The notes under the pieces are model-generated. The model was given only the letters and a program-made list of their open reading frames with translations. It made no database searches and was not told where the DNA came from. Positions 33,840 through 48,019 of a stretch of DNA of 64,000 nucleotides are shown piece after piece; position 1 is the stretch's first letter, and the number at the start of each line of letters is the position of its first letter. A program made the position numbers and the translations under genes. Origin of the DNA: Zarea fungicola (Eukaryota; Ascomycota; Sordariomycetes; Hypocreales; Cordycipitaceae); the NCBI GenBank assembly GCA_900169235.1, contig FWCC01000185.1:1-64000 (forward strand), written 5' to 3'.

Positions 33840-34203
33840 AGATCGTCGTCTCGGCTCCGGCTAGCCGATCAAAGTGACGACCGTTATCCTAGCGGCTCAC
33901 ATTTACATACTAGTATTTAATTCAAGCCCCATTGAGATACTAGATGAATGACTTGGGCACTATTACCATATCACGGGATACATTTAATACAAGTTTTCTT
34001 ATCCAGGTCCGCCGCTCAAGATACAGCTAACCAGCGACATGGGCTCGGACACCTCAAACTCCGTGTTCGGCCTGGAATTGAACGCTCTTCTTGCGTCACA
34101 TCAAGGCCAGCATTTGTCAAATTGATTTCACGTTCTACTGGCAATTCAAATAGCGTGTTTTTTGGTGGCTAGTAATTGGTCCAAGACGGTGAAAGCAGGC
34201 TGG
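33840..34203. repeat. Diverged dispersed repeat, copy 2
   Basis: Counterpart of 25047-25406: block 1 at 33840-33890, including the TCGGCT-6-AGCCGA inverted repeat, and block 2 at 34140-34203. Order, orientation and overall spacing are kept. Confidence 0.55.
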
Positions 34204-35276
34204 GGGCTTCGGCTTCTCCGGGAGAAGGCTTGAGACAACAAAGAGTCGAAGGATTTGGTGATTCTTCCTTTCACGATGTGGAGCTGAAAAATACGATATA
34301 TTGACTACTCCCCTGCGTTTTAACGACGCCTCGTCTTCTAGGCCCGCTAATTGGATCGCACACCTCATTACATGGTTGGGAAATTTGTCGATACTGGTGG
34401 GCCATAGACGCCTGCTACGATGTACCCACAAGCAGCTATTTGTTGGTGCCAACACATCACTCTAAGTGAAATGGACAATATCCTTTATGTTCTGTTCCGC
34501 GAAACTCGTATTGTTTAGGTGGGCTCATAGCTCGCCTCCTATGCTTAAAATTAGGGCGGAAATCTCCCGGTCCGTCGTCGTCAGACATGGCGGGGGTCCG
34601 ATGCAGATGGCCGGCCTGGGCTTGGACAATGACGGGTCCACGGCAATAGCTGGACTGGCGCCCGTTGTTGTTTACCGCCCCTTTGTGGCCATGAATTTCT
34701 CCATGAAATGGCTCATTGGAACGCCATTTTCTTTGAAGACATACTTATCACAATGCAACGTCGACGCACGATGCCCGACCGGTCGCTCAGCTTCCGGTGA
34801 GATATCAAGCTGAACTCGAAAGAAATACACTAATACAGACACTATCCAGTCCGGCGAACGCCCGCCAATTCTTTGTGGCCTAGGACACCCAGCTGAGAAA
34901 GTCTCGGGCGCCAAGATGGTGGGCAGTTAGCAAAGCTGCCCCTGCTCGCGAGGCGCCGGTGCCGTTACGATATTTGCCCATTCTAGACTCAAGATGCTCG
35001 GTTGCATGCATCCGGGCGCCACGTGTTGGGCAACAACGCGGACATGGCTTGAGCTGAATGCCACCAAAAAAGAAAATGAGTCCGATTAACACATCATCTT
35101 TTGTTTTATTGCCCCATTATTGATATCTCGTTTAATATTCTCACCGCATTTGATACGAATATGGCCGGCCGCGATCACGGAGAAATTTTGCGGGAAAAAC
35201 GTGGCTGGCTGCCTTGTCGTGTAAGTGACGAAGCAAGGTCGCTTGCGAAGATGGAGGGCGACGGTCTTGATCGTAT
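34204..35276. other. Intergenic
   Basis: No supported gene. Two short frames (34466-34813 plus, 34672-34914 minus) overlap on opposite strands without recognisable domains. Confidence 0.4.
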
Positions 35277-35284
35277 TATATAAA
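35277..35284 (+). promoter_or_regulatory. TATA box of the small secreted protein gene
   Basis: TATATAAA, 117 bp upstream of the ATG at 35401 and followed by a CT-rich leader, as in strongly expressed fungal genes. Confidence 0.55.
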
Positions 35285-35400
35285 GAGTGTGCTTCTCCCA
35301 CCAAGATCGAGTTTAAATTAACTCTATCAAACACATCTCATTCAACTCTAATCAAAGTTACTTCTCAATCGGACCCTCAAAGCCCCTCTTTTCGCCCATC

Positions 35401-35910
35401 ATGAACCACTTCCTCAAGCTCGCTGCCCTTGCCCTCGTTCCTTCGGCTCTCGCCTGGGAGTGCGAGCCCGACAACTGCGCCCGAGCTGTCACTGGCACTC
35501 GTCGCGGCGATGCCTTCGTGACCAGTGCACAGGGCGACTGCAGCAGCTACATGAGCAAGACTGTCACCGCCCCTGCTGTGTAAGAAACAAAGAAACCCCC
35601 AGACCACGCAGCTATTGAACATGAAACCCGACTAACGCCGGCGCCGCTCTAGCACCGTCACCTCCACCGTTTCCCAGCCCTGGTACGCCACGGCCTGCGT
35701 TGGCACGCACTACTCCAGCGCCTGCTCATGCTGGGGCATTCCCGGCCAGACCTCCACGGTTACTCCTGTAAGTTGGCACAAAACCCTCAGTGGCGTTTTG
35801 TTCACTGTGCGAGCGCATCAAAATGTGCTTTATTATACATGAAATCTGTCTGCTAACCAAAAACAAAAAAAAAAAACGCACAGACCTCGACTGTTACCGT
35901 CGTTGTCTAG
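35401..35910 (+). CDS. Small secreted cysteine-containing protein
   Basis: Three exons, 35401-35579, 35653-35767 and 35884-35910, give 106 residues. Splice sites are good (GTAAGA to CTCTAG; GTAAGT to GCACAG) and all joins are in frame. The signal peptide is MNHFLKLAALALVPSALA, with cleavage before Trp19. The mature chain of about 88 residues has six cysteines (ECEPDNC, GDC, TACVGTHYSSACSC), enough for three disulfides, and ends in Thr/Val repeats (TSTVTPTSTVTVVV). The last exon codes for only eight residues. Size, cysteines, TATA box and isolation fit a fungal small secreted protein, perhaps wall-associated or effector-like; the sequence does not say which. Confidence 0.7.
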
Positions 35911-37371
35911 ATCAAGGACCACATGGTCCCGGCCTGAAGATATGAGCCATGGCTTCTGGAAAATATGTTCTGCATTAGCTGCATTAGTTGCATCAATAAA
36001 AAACACTTGCATTCTCTAAACACTCTACTCAAACGTGATTTCTTAAATAAAAACTCGAAAGCCAGATGAGCAATAAAGCCGCCACAACACCCGACGCAGA
36101 TCTTCAACCCCTCCACACCTTCCGACGGCACGAGCCGGATCCGCGTTGTCTCACCATACAAGCAGCAGTCGCTGCAGATATTGACGTAATCGTGCCTAGC
36201 TAGCAAAGCAAAATTCCCAGTAACCAGTTAGTGGGTCTTTGTTGATTTTGGCATCTCCAAGAGACATGCGTCTGGCGCCATGGATTCTAGAAGTGAATGG
36301 AGGAAACTCTGGGAATGCACAGTGGTGATTTCACCGTCGGGTACAATCGGTTTTCAACAGCAACTTCACGGCTCTTATCCAGACGCTGTTAACTAATGGG
36401 GCGTCAGAGCTGGAGCAAACGTGTACTCGACGCCATGCGCCTTTAATTGGAGCTACTGCAGGCGAATTAGACTTACATCCTTCGGGCATGGCGCGTCGTT
36501 TCTCTTTCCAAGTTGGTATGAATGGCCCCTGCTGGCTCCTCAATTTATGCCAAGGGTCTTGGCAGCATTTATTGATCACCAGCATTTGCCAGTGGTTCAT
36601 GATGCTTATTATTCTCCGTGCCCTGCCGACCTGTACCTTTGCCTTCTTTGCGCTCTTTTTCCTGCATTTTTTATTGGAAATAATATCAAGTAGGTTCACT
36701 TTGCAGTAAAGAAATATTCCAACCATCTTGTATGAAACGGTCTCAGTTCCCAGTAACTGCGTTATCCACCTTGGCGACCGCGCATAGCTTTGCCGCGTAA
36801 TTACTGCGAATACAGTCCGTCCAGCAGCCAAGGTGCCTGTCATGCCTTGACTGCCGCGGATCATGGCTCGTAAGGCTCCCTGATATGTTCCAATATTCGC
36901 AGTGCCATTCATTTCCACTCTTGCGCCGTAGTAGAGTTGTGGCTCGCCGAACTGCTAGACTAGCGAGCGCCTTCCAGCCTCATTCAATGCAGCTTCATCC
37001 CATCCAGCCTCGTCCGGCTCTGTTCCTTTGTCCATAATGCATTGTCCCAGCACATCAGCGACATGAAAAAAAATCTATTGATTACATCTAAATACAAGTG
37101 AGATCGAAGCAAAGTAATGCCTTTTAAAACTCTAGTCTATGCAAGTAATACAACACCCCCCGCATATACAGTTAATTCAAGTAGACTCAGCCATCGCGTT
37201 GCTGACCGTTTTGGCTCCTCCCCTGGTTCCCCGCCCTCGGCGCTATACGATCGCGTAATTCCGTGAATAGAAAGGCTGCTGCCTGCAGGAGCCGAAGCAA
37301 ACAAAGAACGAAATGAAACCACACCTCGTTTGCGGTATTGGCGTATGGTGTGTATTTGGGTGGCCATCCAT
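35911..37371. other. Intergenic
   Basis: Convergent region between the secreted protein gene and the regulator gene. A 195-residue frame on the minus strand (36331-36918) has no domain, plausible start context or splice partner. No gene supported. Confidence 0.45.
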
Positions 37372-39179
37372 TTACCAAGATACCAGTACAGTTCTCCCGG
37401 GCCAATTCTCGCTCGTGTCCAGTGCGGTTCGCAGCTGCATTCTGCCGAGCCCGTTTTCCAGCACCTCAAACCCACCATCAATCGCGTCCATGGTCGTCAT
37501 GATGGCCTCTGAAAAGGCAGCCATGATGACGCTGGACCAGATGCCCTCTGCGCGAGGCCATCTGCGCATAACGGCAATGGCGCGGCGGCGTAGAGAGTAG
37601 TCGGCGGCGTTGATGGCGACCATGAAGAGAGGTTCAAGGACCACCGGTCCAAATGAATAAGGAAGTGGCTTGCCAAGGCGCACACCACCTGTTTGCGGCA
37701 AGGAACACGATTGAGGAATTGATTGCCGCTGCTGTGGCGAGTGTCCTGGTGAGCCACTGGGGCTCATGTTTACTGAGGAACATGGATACTTCTCCGTCTT
37801 GTCGGTAGGTAAAATTTTCGTGAGGATTTGCTCTGCTGTATCGACCATATGGCGATGCAAGCGCAGCAGAGGCGAATAATCAGCCCCAGTGTACAGCGCC
37901 ACCTCACCCGTCGCATTGAGAAGATCCAGAATCAGGGTATCCAAGTCACTGTTTTGTTCCAAGGTCTGAGAGTCGCGCAGCTGGTTGAACTTTGCTCTCC
38001 AGGCGACAAAAGAGTACCGAAAGGCAAGACACGCATCGGGTGGAGGTAACAGAGCATTGGTGTATGGCCGTAATTGCTGCTCTTGAGCAACGGTAGCCAT
38101 TCCAGCAAACATGGGCTGCAGCTCGAGATAGGCCTCTGTGGTGGAAGTAAATGGAATAGCAGAGGGAGGCTTGGAGTACTGGTAAAAATCTGATCTTTGC
38201 CAGCCTGGCCTCTGAAAGCGATCGGCGACCTCTTGACCTTGTAAGCGGTACATGAGAGCGGTCAGAGAGGTGACAGAGAGCATGACTCCTTGTGAGGAGG
38301 TTTGCCAATTGTCCCGTCGTTCCCAAAAGCGCCAGCTATGAAAGAGACCAAGACTGTGGCGAGAGAACAAGGTGGCGTCACGCTGGTTACCCTGCATGCT
38401 AGCCAGCCCAAGAAGCAAGACATTGGTCATGAGTAGGACTTGTTGGGTTTCAAAGTTAGGCGCATCTTCAGCCGGGCAACTAAGAGGAATCAGGGCATCC
38501 ATAGCGGCGTGGTAGTGCCGCATTACAAAATCTGTAACACTGTCCATGGCATCGCCGGAGCAGGTGTAGGTGTTGTTGTTGACAGCATTTCGGGAACTCT
38601 GTAGGGCTGCCAGGGCAATGGAAGCATGCCAGATCGAACGATGGGCTTGGGCGGCTTGTGGGACATCAACGAGCCAAAAACGCATGTCAAAGATACATCC
38701 CACTTCTATGACTGTATCGTTGCGAAATGTGTAAAACATTTGCTGTTCAAAATTGCTGGCTTCAGTATAAATGATACCTAGGCCTGAGCCCGGCGGCTGT
38801 AGTATAGGCTCTGGCGTAGACACAGGAGAGCAGCCGGAAGAAGTCCCTGATGAAGCGTACTCGGGCTGGGGTTGGTCTATATATCCACCGCATTGGCGTT
38901 TTGAAAAGACGCATCGTCGGCAGACGGGCTTGCCCTCATCACATTTGATACGGCGGCTGCTGTGACAAGGGAGATATAAAATGTTAAAACAAGTGTCTTC
39001 GGTGATGGGATAAATGTAACTTGCCGGCAGGTGGCACATCCTGTCCTGGCCTTGGAGCTCCATCGTTTCTTTCGACCTTCAGTTCTAGCCTCTTGGCGCA
39101 GTTGCCCATCGGCAAACTCGTATTGAACTCTCAGCTCGGATGATTGTATATATGCGGTGCGTGTGCCTTTGTTTCTCAT
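37372..39179 (-). CDS. Zn(II)2Cys6 transcription factor
   Basis: Two exons, complement of 37372-38959 and 39025-39179, give 580 residues. The zinc cluster is C48-x2-C51-x6-C58-x6-C65-x2-C68-x6-C75, the canonical spacing. It is recovered only if the intron uses a GC donor (CCG|GCAAGT) with the CACAG acceptor, which gives CATCRSRRIKCDE. A basic stretch (GRKKRWSSKAR) precedes the cluster. The remainder is the alpha-helical fungal-specific regulator region, ending in WPGRTVLVSW. Such proteins bind CGG-type DNA sites and usually regulate metabolic genes. The target is unknown and no gene cluster surrounds it. Confidence 0.85.
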
Positions 39180-42100
39180 GGCAGAAAAATAAGTGAAAAT
39201 TGGAAGAGAGTACAGATCAATATAGATTGGAAAGAGGGGGTACGAAAGCAAATGGAGAAGACTTGTGGTTTGTATAGAGGTCAGGACAGCATGCTAGGGA
39301 GAATGGGAAAACGAAGGGAAAAGGTATGGATCCTGATTTCAAACCATAAATATAAAAGATCGAGTAAAGCTGCAGTCATGAAACTTGGACCATAAAACAA
39401 GATATGGCGTACCCGTGGCGTCTTTAAGCGATCCAAGGCTTCATAGCTATACAGTATTAGTGTGATAAAGAGGGCGCCGGGGCCAAGTGACGGCCTGGTG
39501 GATCAGTGAGACATTTTACTGGTATGAGGCATCCAGGGCAAAGGGTGTGGATACTAAAAACGGGCTGAATATGCAGTATATATTTGACTGCCGAGAGGAC
39601 AATCTATTTGTAGGATGTGCGGAGGGCAAGACGGCCTGTCAAGCTTGATTTCATTGGTGACGGGTGGAGAGGTTAAGTTGGAAAGGCTGTTGACACCAAC
39701 ATTAACATAGCACTACCAAATGAAGATGAAGAAGCTGAGTGACGTGCAGACCGCTCTCTGTATTGATAAATATTTAAATTTAAGTAGTTGCTCACAAATC
39801 ATGACCTTGAGCTGTTTCCCTACAAGATCCAACCAGTTCTCTCGGAAGTCAGAGTTTGTATTGAAGCTATTCTTTGCAGGCGACTGGCAGGCCCTTCCCC
39901 CGGTCACTCTGGCTGCAGCACTAGCAAACGAAGGCCCGCCATGGGGCTATTCCCTGTTCATTGCATAGTTAGAGGCTCCGCTGAAGCTCTTACGTTGAAG
40001 CTACAGAGAAGACAAGTTCTGACTGTAGCATTGACCTGCATGCTCAGATGACATATGTTACCAACTTGATAGATTTCCCCGCCCGTCTTCGCGTTTTTAC
40101 CCAATTCTGGTCCATCCCTATACCATCGTCTTCTTGTTGACCTCTGGGAATGAGCAGCCTTCAACTCATGTCTCAGTGCTTCCCTGATACGTAACTACAC
40201 TACAGCAGGCTTTGCCACCTCTGTCGCCCCGATGTACTCTGAGGCTCTACGTTTGCAACCCTCTTGATTTAAGAAAGCTCTTCCTTTTTCTGTCGCAACG
40301 TAAAAGAAGTTCCTGACATAGAAAATAGTGACAAAATTATAATTTCAAAGCTCGATAGACTTGTCGCTCCCAATCCTTCATCTTACCCGACGGCATAGCT
40401 AGCCCTGCTCGTGGAGGGGGTAAGAAACGCCCTGATCGGCAAACCCATCTGTGAGGCTATGACAACTAATAAGGTCGAGCGCCCAACAACCGAGAAGTGC
40501 GAGCACAATGCGGTGTTGCACACAGCCGTGAGCAAATCCACATGGTTAATAAACAAAGATGCACAGCGTCAGTGAAATACATGTTCCCATTGGCTGTCGG
40601 CCTTGTTCCTTACGGAGCGCAGCCTGTTTGTGGTGGATGCTGTCTCCCGGCGAGACAACCCGAGCGCCAGCCTGCCGGCAGCCAGACACATGCCGTCCCA
40701 GTCTATGAGTGTTTTTATTAGTCAACTTACAAAGGTGCATGCCAGGATACTTGGGGCATATTTGGAAGCCACAAAACTCGACTTGAACCTCTGATTCAGC
40801 TCACAGACTATTTTCTTGGCGTTGATGTTGATGTTGATATTGGTGTTGCCCTGCGAGGCCCGTCGTCATCAAACTCCATTTGAGAGTCTCTAAAACTAGT
40901 TCACCGATCTCCACAAGAAGAAGCATCCACTTCCAGCTACAATCGTTCGGCCTTTTTGTCGATTACTTCAGACCCCTATTCTTGCTACATGTACTTGCAT
41001 ACTGGCCTTTAATTCACGTATTCCTCCTCTTTGGCGGCCGGCTTCAAGCATAGCGCCGATTAATACCGATCAACGGCACTAAAATCTTGCTCGTCTGCCG
41101 ACTGAGTACCCGTTGTTGTGGATTATCAACTAAAACTGGCCAAAACTGGTAGCGTCGTCCGCCTTGCACCCGCAGTAGTGAGAGCCAGACTTCTCGTTCA
41201 CATTTCCGTCTGATTGGCGGAATTTCCTTGCGACAAGGCTGGATGGATAACTACCCTGATTCTTGTCAAACACGGTTCGTTAGCCGCTTGGGCTGAAGAT
41301 GTTGACATTCCCATCAGCTGATGATATCCATGGGGATCATGGAGGTTGTAATAACGAAAAGTAAAACATTCGGCAAGCTTTCTGCAGTTTCCAAATTGTC
41401 TGTCGAGCCCGAAATACCTGGGTGGAAGGCAGGATTGGAGATTGAGAGGCGAGAGAAAAACAACAATCTCAGACGGTCTTTTTCTTCATAATCGTTTCAT
41501 TTGCATGTAAACTGGATTGAGTCATACGCAGGTCACGGCACAATACCAACCCTCGATTGCCGCGTCAGCCATCAGTGGGGAGTTGGAGATCGTCCCCCTA
41601 AACCATCATCTACCGCGTGGACAATTATACCAAAGCTCTATTACATTTTTATTATATTAACACCGTGACTTGAGAGTTATTTTAAGCCAAAAAGAAATTA
41701 TAGAAATTATTTAAAAAAAAAAAAAAAAAAGGCATTCAAAAATTAAGGGCTTATAATGAATTGGGAATCCCGGCTGGCTTCCTGGCGAGACGTCTGCAGT
41801 TCTGTCATGCAATAGTGTCCAACAATACATTCGCGCAATGTGTAAATCCGCAAGTCAGAAAACTATATGAGGAAAGCGAGAAAATTTACTACTACAGTCA
41901 ATTCATGCCTCCAATTTTCCTTCTTATTAGTTAGAGTTTACTTTCGCGTGCCTCAGTATCCATTACAGATAAGTGCGTGCGGCTTACAGCTTACGAACTC
42001 TATGCCCCAACATTACCTTTGACCAATTTTGCACAAGCTACTTTTTTATATCGCTGTGATGTTGTATTTCTTTAAATTTTCCAAAAAGAAAATTGGCTTT

Positions 42101-42515
42101 TTTGCCAGAATGCTACAAAATTACTAGCATCTTCTACCTCCCACGGACGATTGCCATGCAGGAGCGAGGCTGACTCGTCATCCTCCCAGCGAACCAAGTG
42201 TATTGCCTCACAAATGTGCTTTCTTCACGGTAAAGTAACGAACTATCTGAATATATGTAAATGATACTTAATTTCTCTTTAACTTTTTCATGCGTGTTTT
42301 CTTTTTTAAAAAAAAAAAATCCCTTTTGGAAATATGCAGTCGACGCTCGAGACCAATGCTAGTAAATAGATAGATCACAGCCAAACCAAAGGAGAAAAAT
42401 CTTACTTTTTAATATCTCGATTTTTATTAGTTTACTCTTTTTCATTATTTAATTTAATTTAACAAGACCAGCTCTCTTTGTTTATATTCTAAAGTTTCCA
42501 GGGGACTGCCCGTAG
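39180..42515. other. Long intergenic region
   Basis: About 3.3 kb between the regulator promoter and the 3' end of the sulfhydrylase gene. Only short frames without domains are open. There is an A-rich tract at about 41711-41729 and AT-rich DNA around 41640-41700 and 42280-42480. No tRNA or other RNA gene recognised. Confidence 0.45.
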
Positions 42516-44178
<1,663 letters not shown>

Positions 44179-45362
44179 GATTGTGGCAGTCTTGTGTAAA
44201 GGTACGTGAAATCAAATCAATGAATTGCAGCGCAGGTAAATGAAAAGAAAAGACTCAAGGTGGCACGTCAAGGAGGGCGACAGGCAAGGTTATTAAAGAA
44301 AATGAAACAAAATATGATGTGATTGATGGTGTCCCGCGTGCTACCCCTCATTCTGCCACTTTTTTTTACTTGCACATCCCACTAACCCCTCCCCGATTTT
44401 CGCTGAGCCTTGACTCGCAGCTTGTCGTCCTATCATGAGAAGCCAGGAGGTCGACCCTTGGACGTCAGGCTTGCATTTCTGAACAGCGACAGGGTGGGGT
44501 ACGGCAGCTGGGCAAGCCTCATGCATTTTAAGCCCATAAGCACGCCATCGTCGGCCAGTCTCAAGCGCCGAGTGAGGGTGCCATGACAGTACTTCTCCTA
44601 TCTCGACTTTCAAGGTCGCGTCATTTTATTGCCATTGAGTTGGGTTTTGCCGTGATCAATGTATGGATACCTTGCTGACCATCAGGAACTGGTCCAACCA
44701 CGTGCAAGGGCCATGACACAAATCGTTTTTCAGCCAAGCGCTGGTGTTTACAAAGTTGCGAATTGAACCTTGACTGACGTTTTTTTCCTTTGCAGATCAT
44801 TCGAAACGGTATAATACCAAGTAAGGCCTAGTCAACTGAGGCGCACTCAGCCGCCACGTCTCCTGGAATTGCCATGTAAATGGGGCTTCACCGAAATAAC
44901 CGTTTGATTCCCCAACTGCTTCTCGTTTCTCATATTCATATATCCTCTTTTGGTACCCCGTATAAAATAGCCGCCTTGGCTGCTGTGAGCCGTCATTATT
45001 GGCTGGAGCACTTTACAGCACCGACTCAAACAAGTTGACAGCATGCGACTCATGAGCTCAAGGCAGAAACGTCAATCAGGCACCTAAGATGACAAGATAC
45101 TTGAGAAACGTGGTGGTGATCATATTTTAATAAAAAATTCCACTATGTGTGCGCTTGCAATGACTCTTCTGAATGAGATTGTCAATGGATGCGAATGCTT
45201 CTAAATATATATACCCCTGTGAAAAGAAAGCCATTCATTCGTGTGACAGTCAGCCAGATCCTTACCCCAGAAATGTATGCAGTACCAGTAGACTCTAATC
45301 ATAATCAAGACGTTAAAGAAAAATGCCATTTATTTGCTCTCCACCAGATATTTCAATGCAAT
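44179..45362. other. Intergenic
   Basis: Promoter side of the sulfhydrylase gene, then the 3' region of the MARVEL-like gene. No other gene or RNA is supported. Confidence 0.5.
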
Positions 45363-45961
45363 TTAAGCATTTGCATTCGTTTTGGCCATCTGGCGACGCG
45401 CGGCCGTAATGCTATTCATATGGGCCTCACTCCGGAACCAGTCCTGCGCGGCGAGAATGGTGGACGTAATCCACGCGCTAAACTCGGCGGCAGCAAGCAC
45501 GGCGACGGCCCGGCTGAGGGTGCAACTCAGCCCTTCGCATGATGTAGAAGCCGACGGCGACGCCGATGACGAGTCGCTCAGTGTCAGCGCAAAGGCGATG
45601 AATCCGCCAAAGTATAGGATCGAGTTGAGGCCCTCGACACCCATGGACGTCAGCCGGTGCGCCATGATCATGTGCTTCTGCCGCACGGCGATTTCCAGAT
45701 ATATGATGGAGACGAGGGATACGCAAGGCGCGAAGACGAGAAACTGCAGAGCGCCAGGGCTGGGCCGATGGGCGACGTTGGCGTACCAATGGTATACTAG
45801 AAGCATTGCCGTAAACGTTAGTATAAATGAGAGCAAAGTTTGAGGATTGACTTCAAGGTGAGCGGGAGTTTCGTTTGCGTACCATATGCGGCGAGCGCCA
45901 AATTGGCCATACCCAAGAGGCCTTGCAGCACGCGAAGGAAGATGGTGCTGTATCGACCCAT
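45363..45961 (-). CDS. MARVEL-like four-helix membrane protein
   Basis: Two exons, complement of 45363-45796 and 45883-45961, give 170 residues. The intron (GTACGC to CTTCTAG) joins ALAAY to VYHWYANV. Four hydrophobic segments are visible: about residues 8-26, 45-65, 85-105 and 125-145. The first starts with the RVLQGLLGMANLALAAY pattern typical of fungal MARVEL-domain proteins. The C-terminal tail is short and polar (SITAARRQMAKTNANA). MARVEL proteins sit in membrane subdomains or transport vesicles. The individual function is unknown. Confidence 0.7.
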
Positions 45962-46582
45962 GGTCGGAATATTGTGAGGATGTTCTTGGGCAGATGAGAG
46001 CAACGTAGGCAAATGGAGATTTTAAAAAATAGAAGAAGATCCAGAGTCAAACGTAAGGCTCTTATTTCAGCGGGGTTTCTTTGTTTTCTTGTATCCCTTG
46101 GCTGTTTGTTCGGTTGTACTGGTGTGGCTCTTGTTGACAGTGTAAGTCGTCTGGCATGTGGATTCCGGTGTTGCTGGCATTGAGACCTGCACAATGCGTG
46201 AACGTCACTGGCGAGCCGGCGTGGCAGACAATACAATGGAATTGAGAATACTAAGAGGAAAAAACTCGGAGGACATCGAGACTCTTGTATTAAATAAATC
46301 CTACGGTAGTAATTGTTAATTGACCCGTTGCGCACTGACAGACAGTCCAGGCACTGTCACGCGTTTGAGACAGGCCGCTCAGGCCTATAAGAGCAGGGAA
46401 GCCAGACAATAGAGAGACATCACGGTTAACGGCAGGCAAGGGAGGCCTTGTCGCGACTAAGATGCAGCCACTATATATATCTATATAAAAAGAAAGAAGG
46501 CGTATTATAAAACATTGAGGCTACTTTGGGTTTATGCGTGGCTGGAAAGGCTGGGCAAAAAGACAAAATCGCAAAAAGAAAT
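45962..46582. other. Intergenic
   Basis: Promoter region of the MARVEL-like gene and flank of the tRNA gene. Nothing else seen. Confidence 0.5.
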
Positions 46583-46661
46583 GCGTGATCTGGGAATCGA
46601 ACCCAGGGCTCCCCGACGTTGCGGATGGCAACGGAGAATTTTACCACTAAACCAATCACGC
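46583..46661 (-). tRNA. tRNA-Gly(GCC) with a short intron
   Basis: On the minus strand the 79-nt gene starts GCGTGAT and ends ATCACGC, a perfect 7-bp acceptor stem. The T arm is CTGGG-TTCGATT-CCCAG and the D arm contains GGTTTAGTGGTAAAAT, as in eukaryotic tRNA-Gly. The anticodon stem CTCCG/CGGGG encloses a loop starting TTGCCA, anticodon GCC. The loop is about 9 nt too long, which indicates a short intron one base after the anticodon, the canonical place. No CCA is encoded, as expected for a nuclear gene. Confidence 0.93.
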
Positions 46662-48019
46662 TGGTTTTCCTTGTGGAATGTGAAAGCTGTCTACTTATTT
46701 TCTGCTAGGAAATATTTTGTAGTTTGGCCATGCTCTGCTGTAGGGTAGCCGTTGTGGTTCCTGACAATTGTTGCTCCTTTACTTGATGCGAGTGTGCAAT
46801 AATTGGCATGGCCATGGTATTTCTTGTGTTTTCTACTACGATTGCTATTTATTCATCCATTCTTCTCTGTACGAAGTTGGTTCGCTTGATGTGCCGCAGT
46901 GCATCGCATGTGTTTGCATTTGCTTGTCGACATGTGACAACGGCCTGGGAATTGCTCCCAAATTGGACTGTACTACGGCCACACAATTTTGCACATTTCG
47001 TTTGCCTGTCCAGTCACGCTCTTCCGAGACAAACAAGATGGCAATTCTGCAACCTGCATGGCATTACAGCCATTCATTGCCTGCGATCAAACGGTCATCA
47101 ATCTGTGACGACAGGCGAACAACTGTCGACTCAAGCACTCTGTTCCTGCGCAGCATCGTGTTTGACCGGACTACCCGGGTCCGTCGCGCCACAGCACCAT
47201 GCCCATTCTAGCTTCTCCGACACTACCTCCTCGATTTATCTAAATGAAGACAGATGGAATTGGTGGGGAAAGGAGACGCCTGGGAGAGACAACCGGGTTC
47301 GGACCGTCAGTTTACCCATAGTACGGTATGTGCTGCAGACAGTTTGAGCGCAAAAGCGGAAGCCAAGAGACATTGTAGACGGAGATTTGCCTCAAAATCA
47401 AAGTCCGCGGCGTCTTGAAGTTGCCCCCTGTCCCCAACATACAGATAGCGCGACCCCCGTGGCTGCGGCTCAACCAATCCACCACAGCAATGGACCGAAC
47501 CCATCCGCGCTGGCGTCTGCTAACTAGTGCTCAAAGGGCTCGTCGACCGACGACCGCACTCTTCTTTTTGGCTTTCTGGCTCCTCCCCCCCTTTGCCAAG
47601 CTTCAGAAGATGGCCCAGTTAGTTAGTCGCCCCAGTTGTCTCGCTCCTGCTACCGAGGCACCCCATAACCTCGGCCAGTGTGGGTGGCTCCCCCGGACTC
47701 CGTCCCCAAATTTGGCGGACGTAAGACTTGCTCAGTGTCCAGTTAGGAAGATCCAATCGGGCGTCTTTCTTTCCCCATTACTGTGCCTTGTCATCTCCCC
47801 AAAGACGACGAGCGTAATCTTGGCCTGATTTGTTTTCTCTGCTTCATCGCGCTTTTTGTATTTCCTATCCGTCGCCTTTTGGTACGTCAAAATCTCCTGC
47901 GCCTCCATGGTGAGCCGTGCTTGCTACGCTCACCGTCTCGGCCGCCCACAACTCACAAATTCCGAAATAGTCTGACAGCAGTTATCTTTGCGCAGTTTTA
48001 CCAACACACCACCACAGAT
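46662..48019. other. Intergenic, promoter of acyl-CoA synthetase gene
   Basis: About 1.36 kb. Several overlapping frames are open in 46770-47830, but none shows a conserved domain. The pyrimidine-rich stretch near 47570-47800 probably belongs to the promoter and leader of the next gene. Confidence 0.45.

Noticed and set aside
15240..35276. Intact transposon (transposase, reverse transcriptase or LTR pair)
   Set aside because: No frame shows the motifs of these enzymes, and no long terminal repeats could be matched by eye.
36331..36918. 195-codon minus-strand frame
   Set aside because: No domain or plausible promoter; composition is not coding-like.
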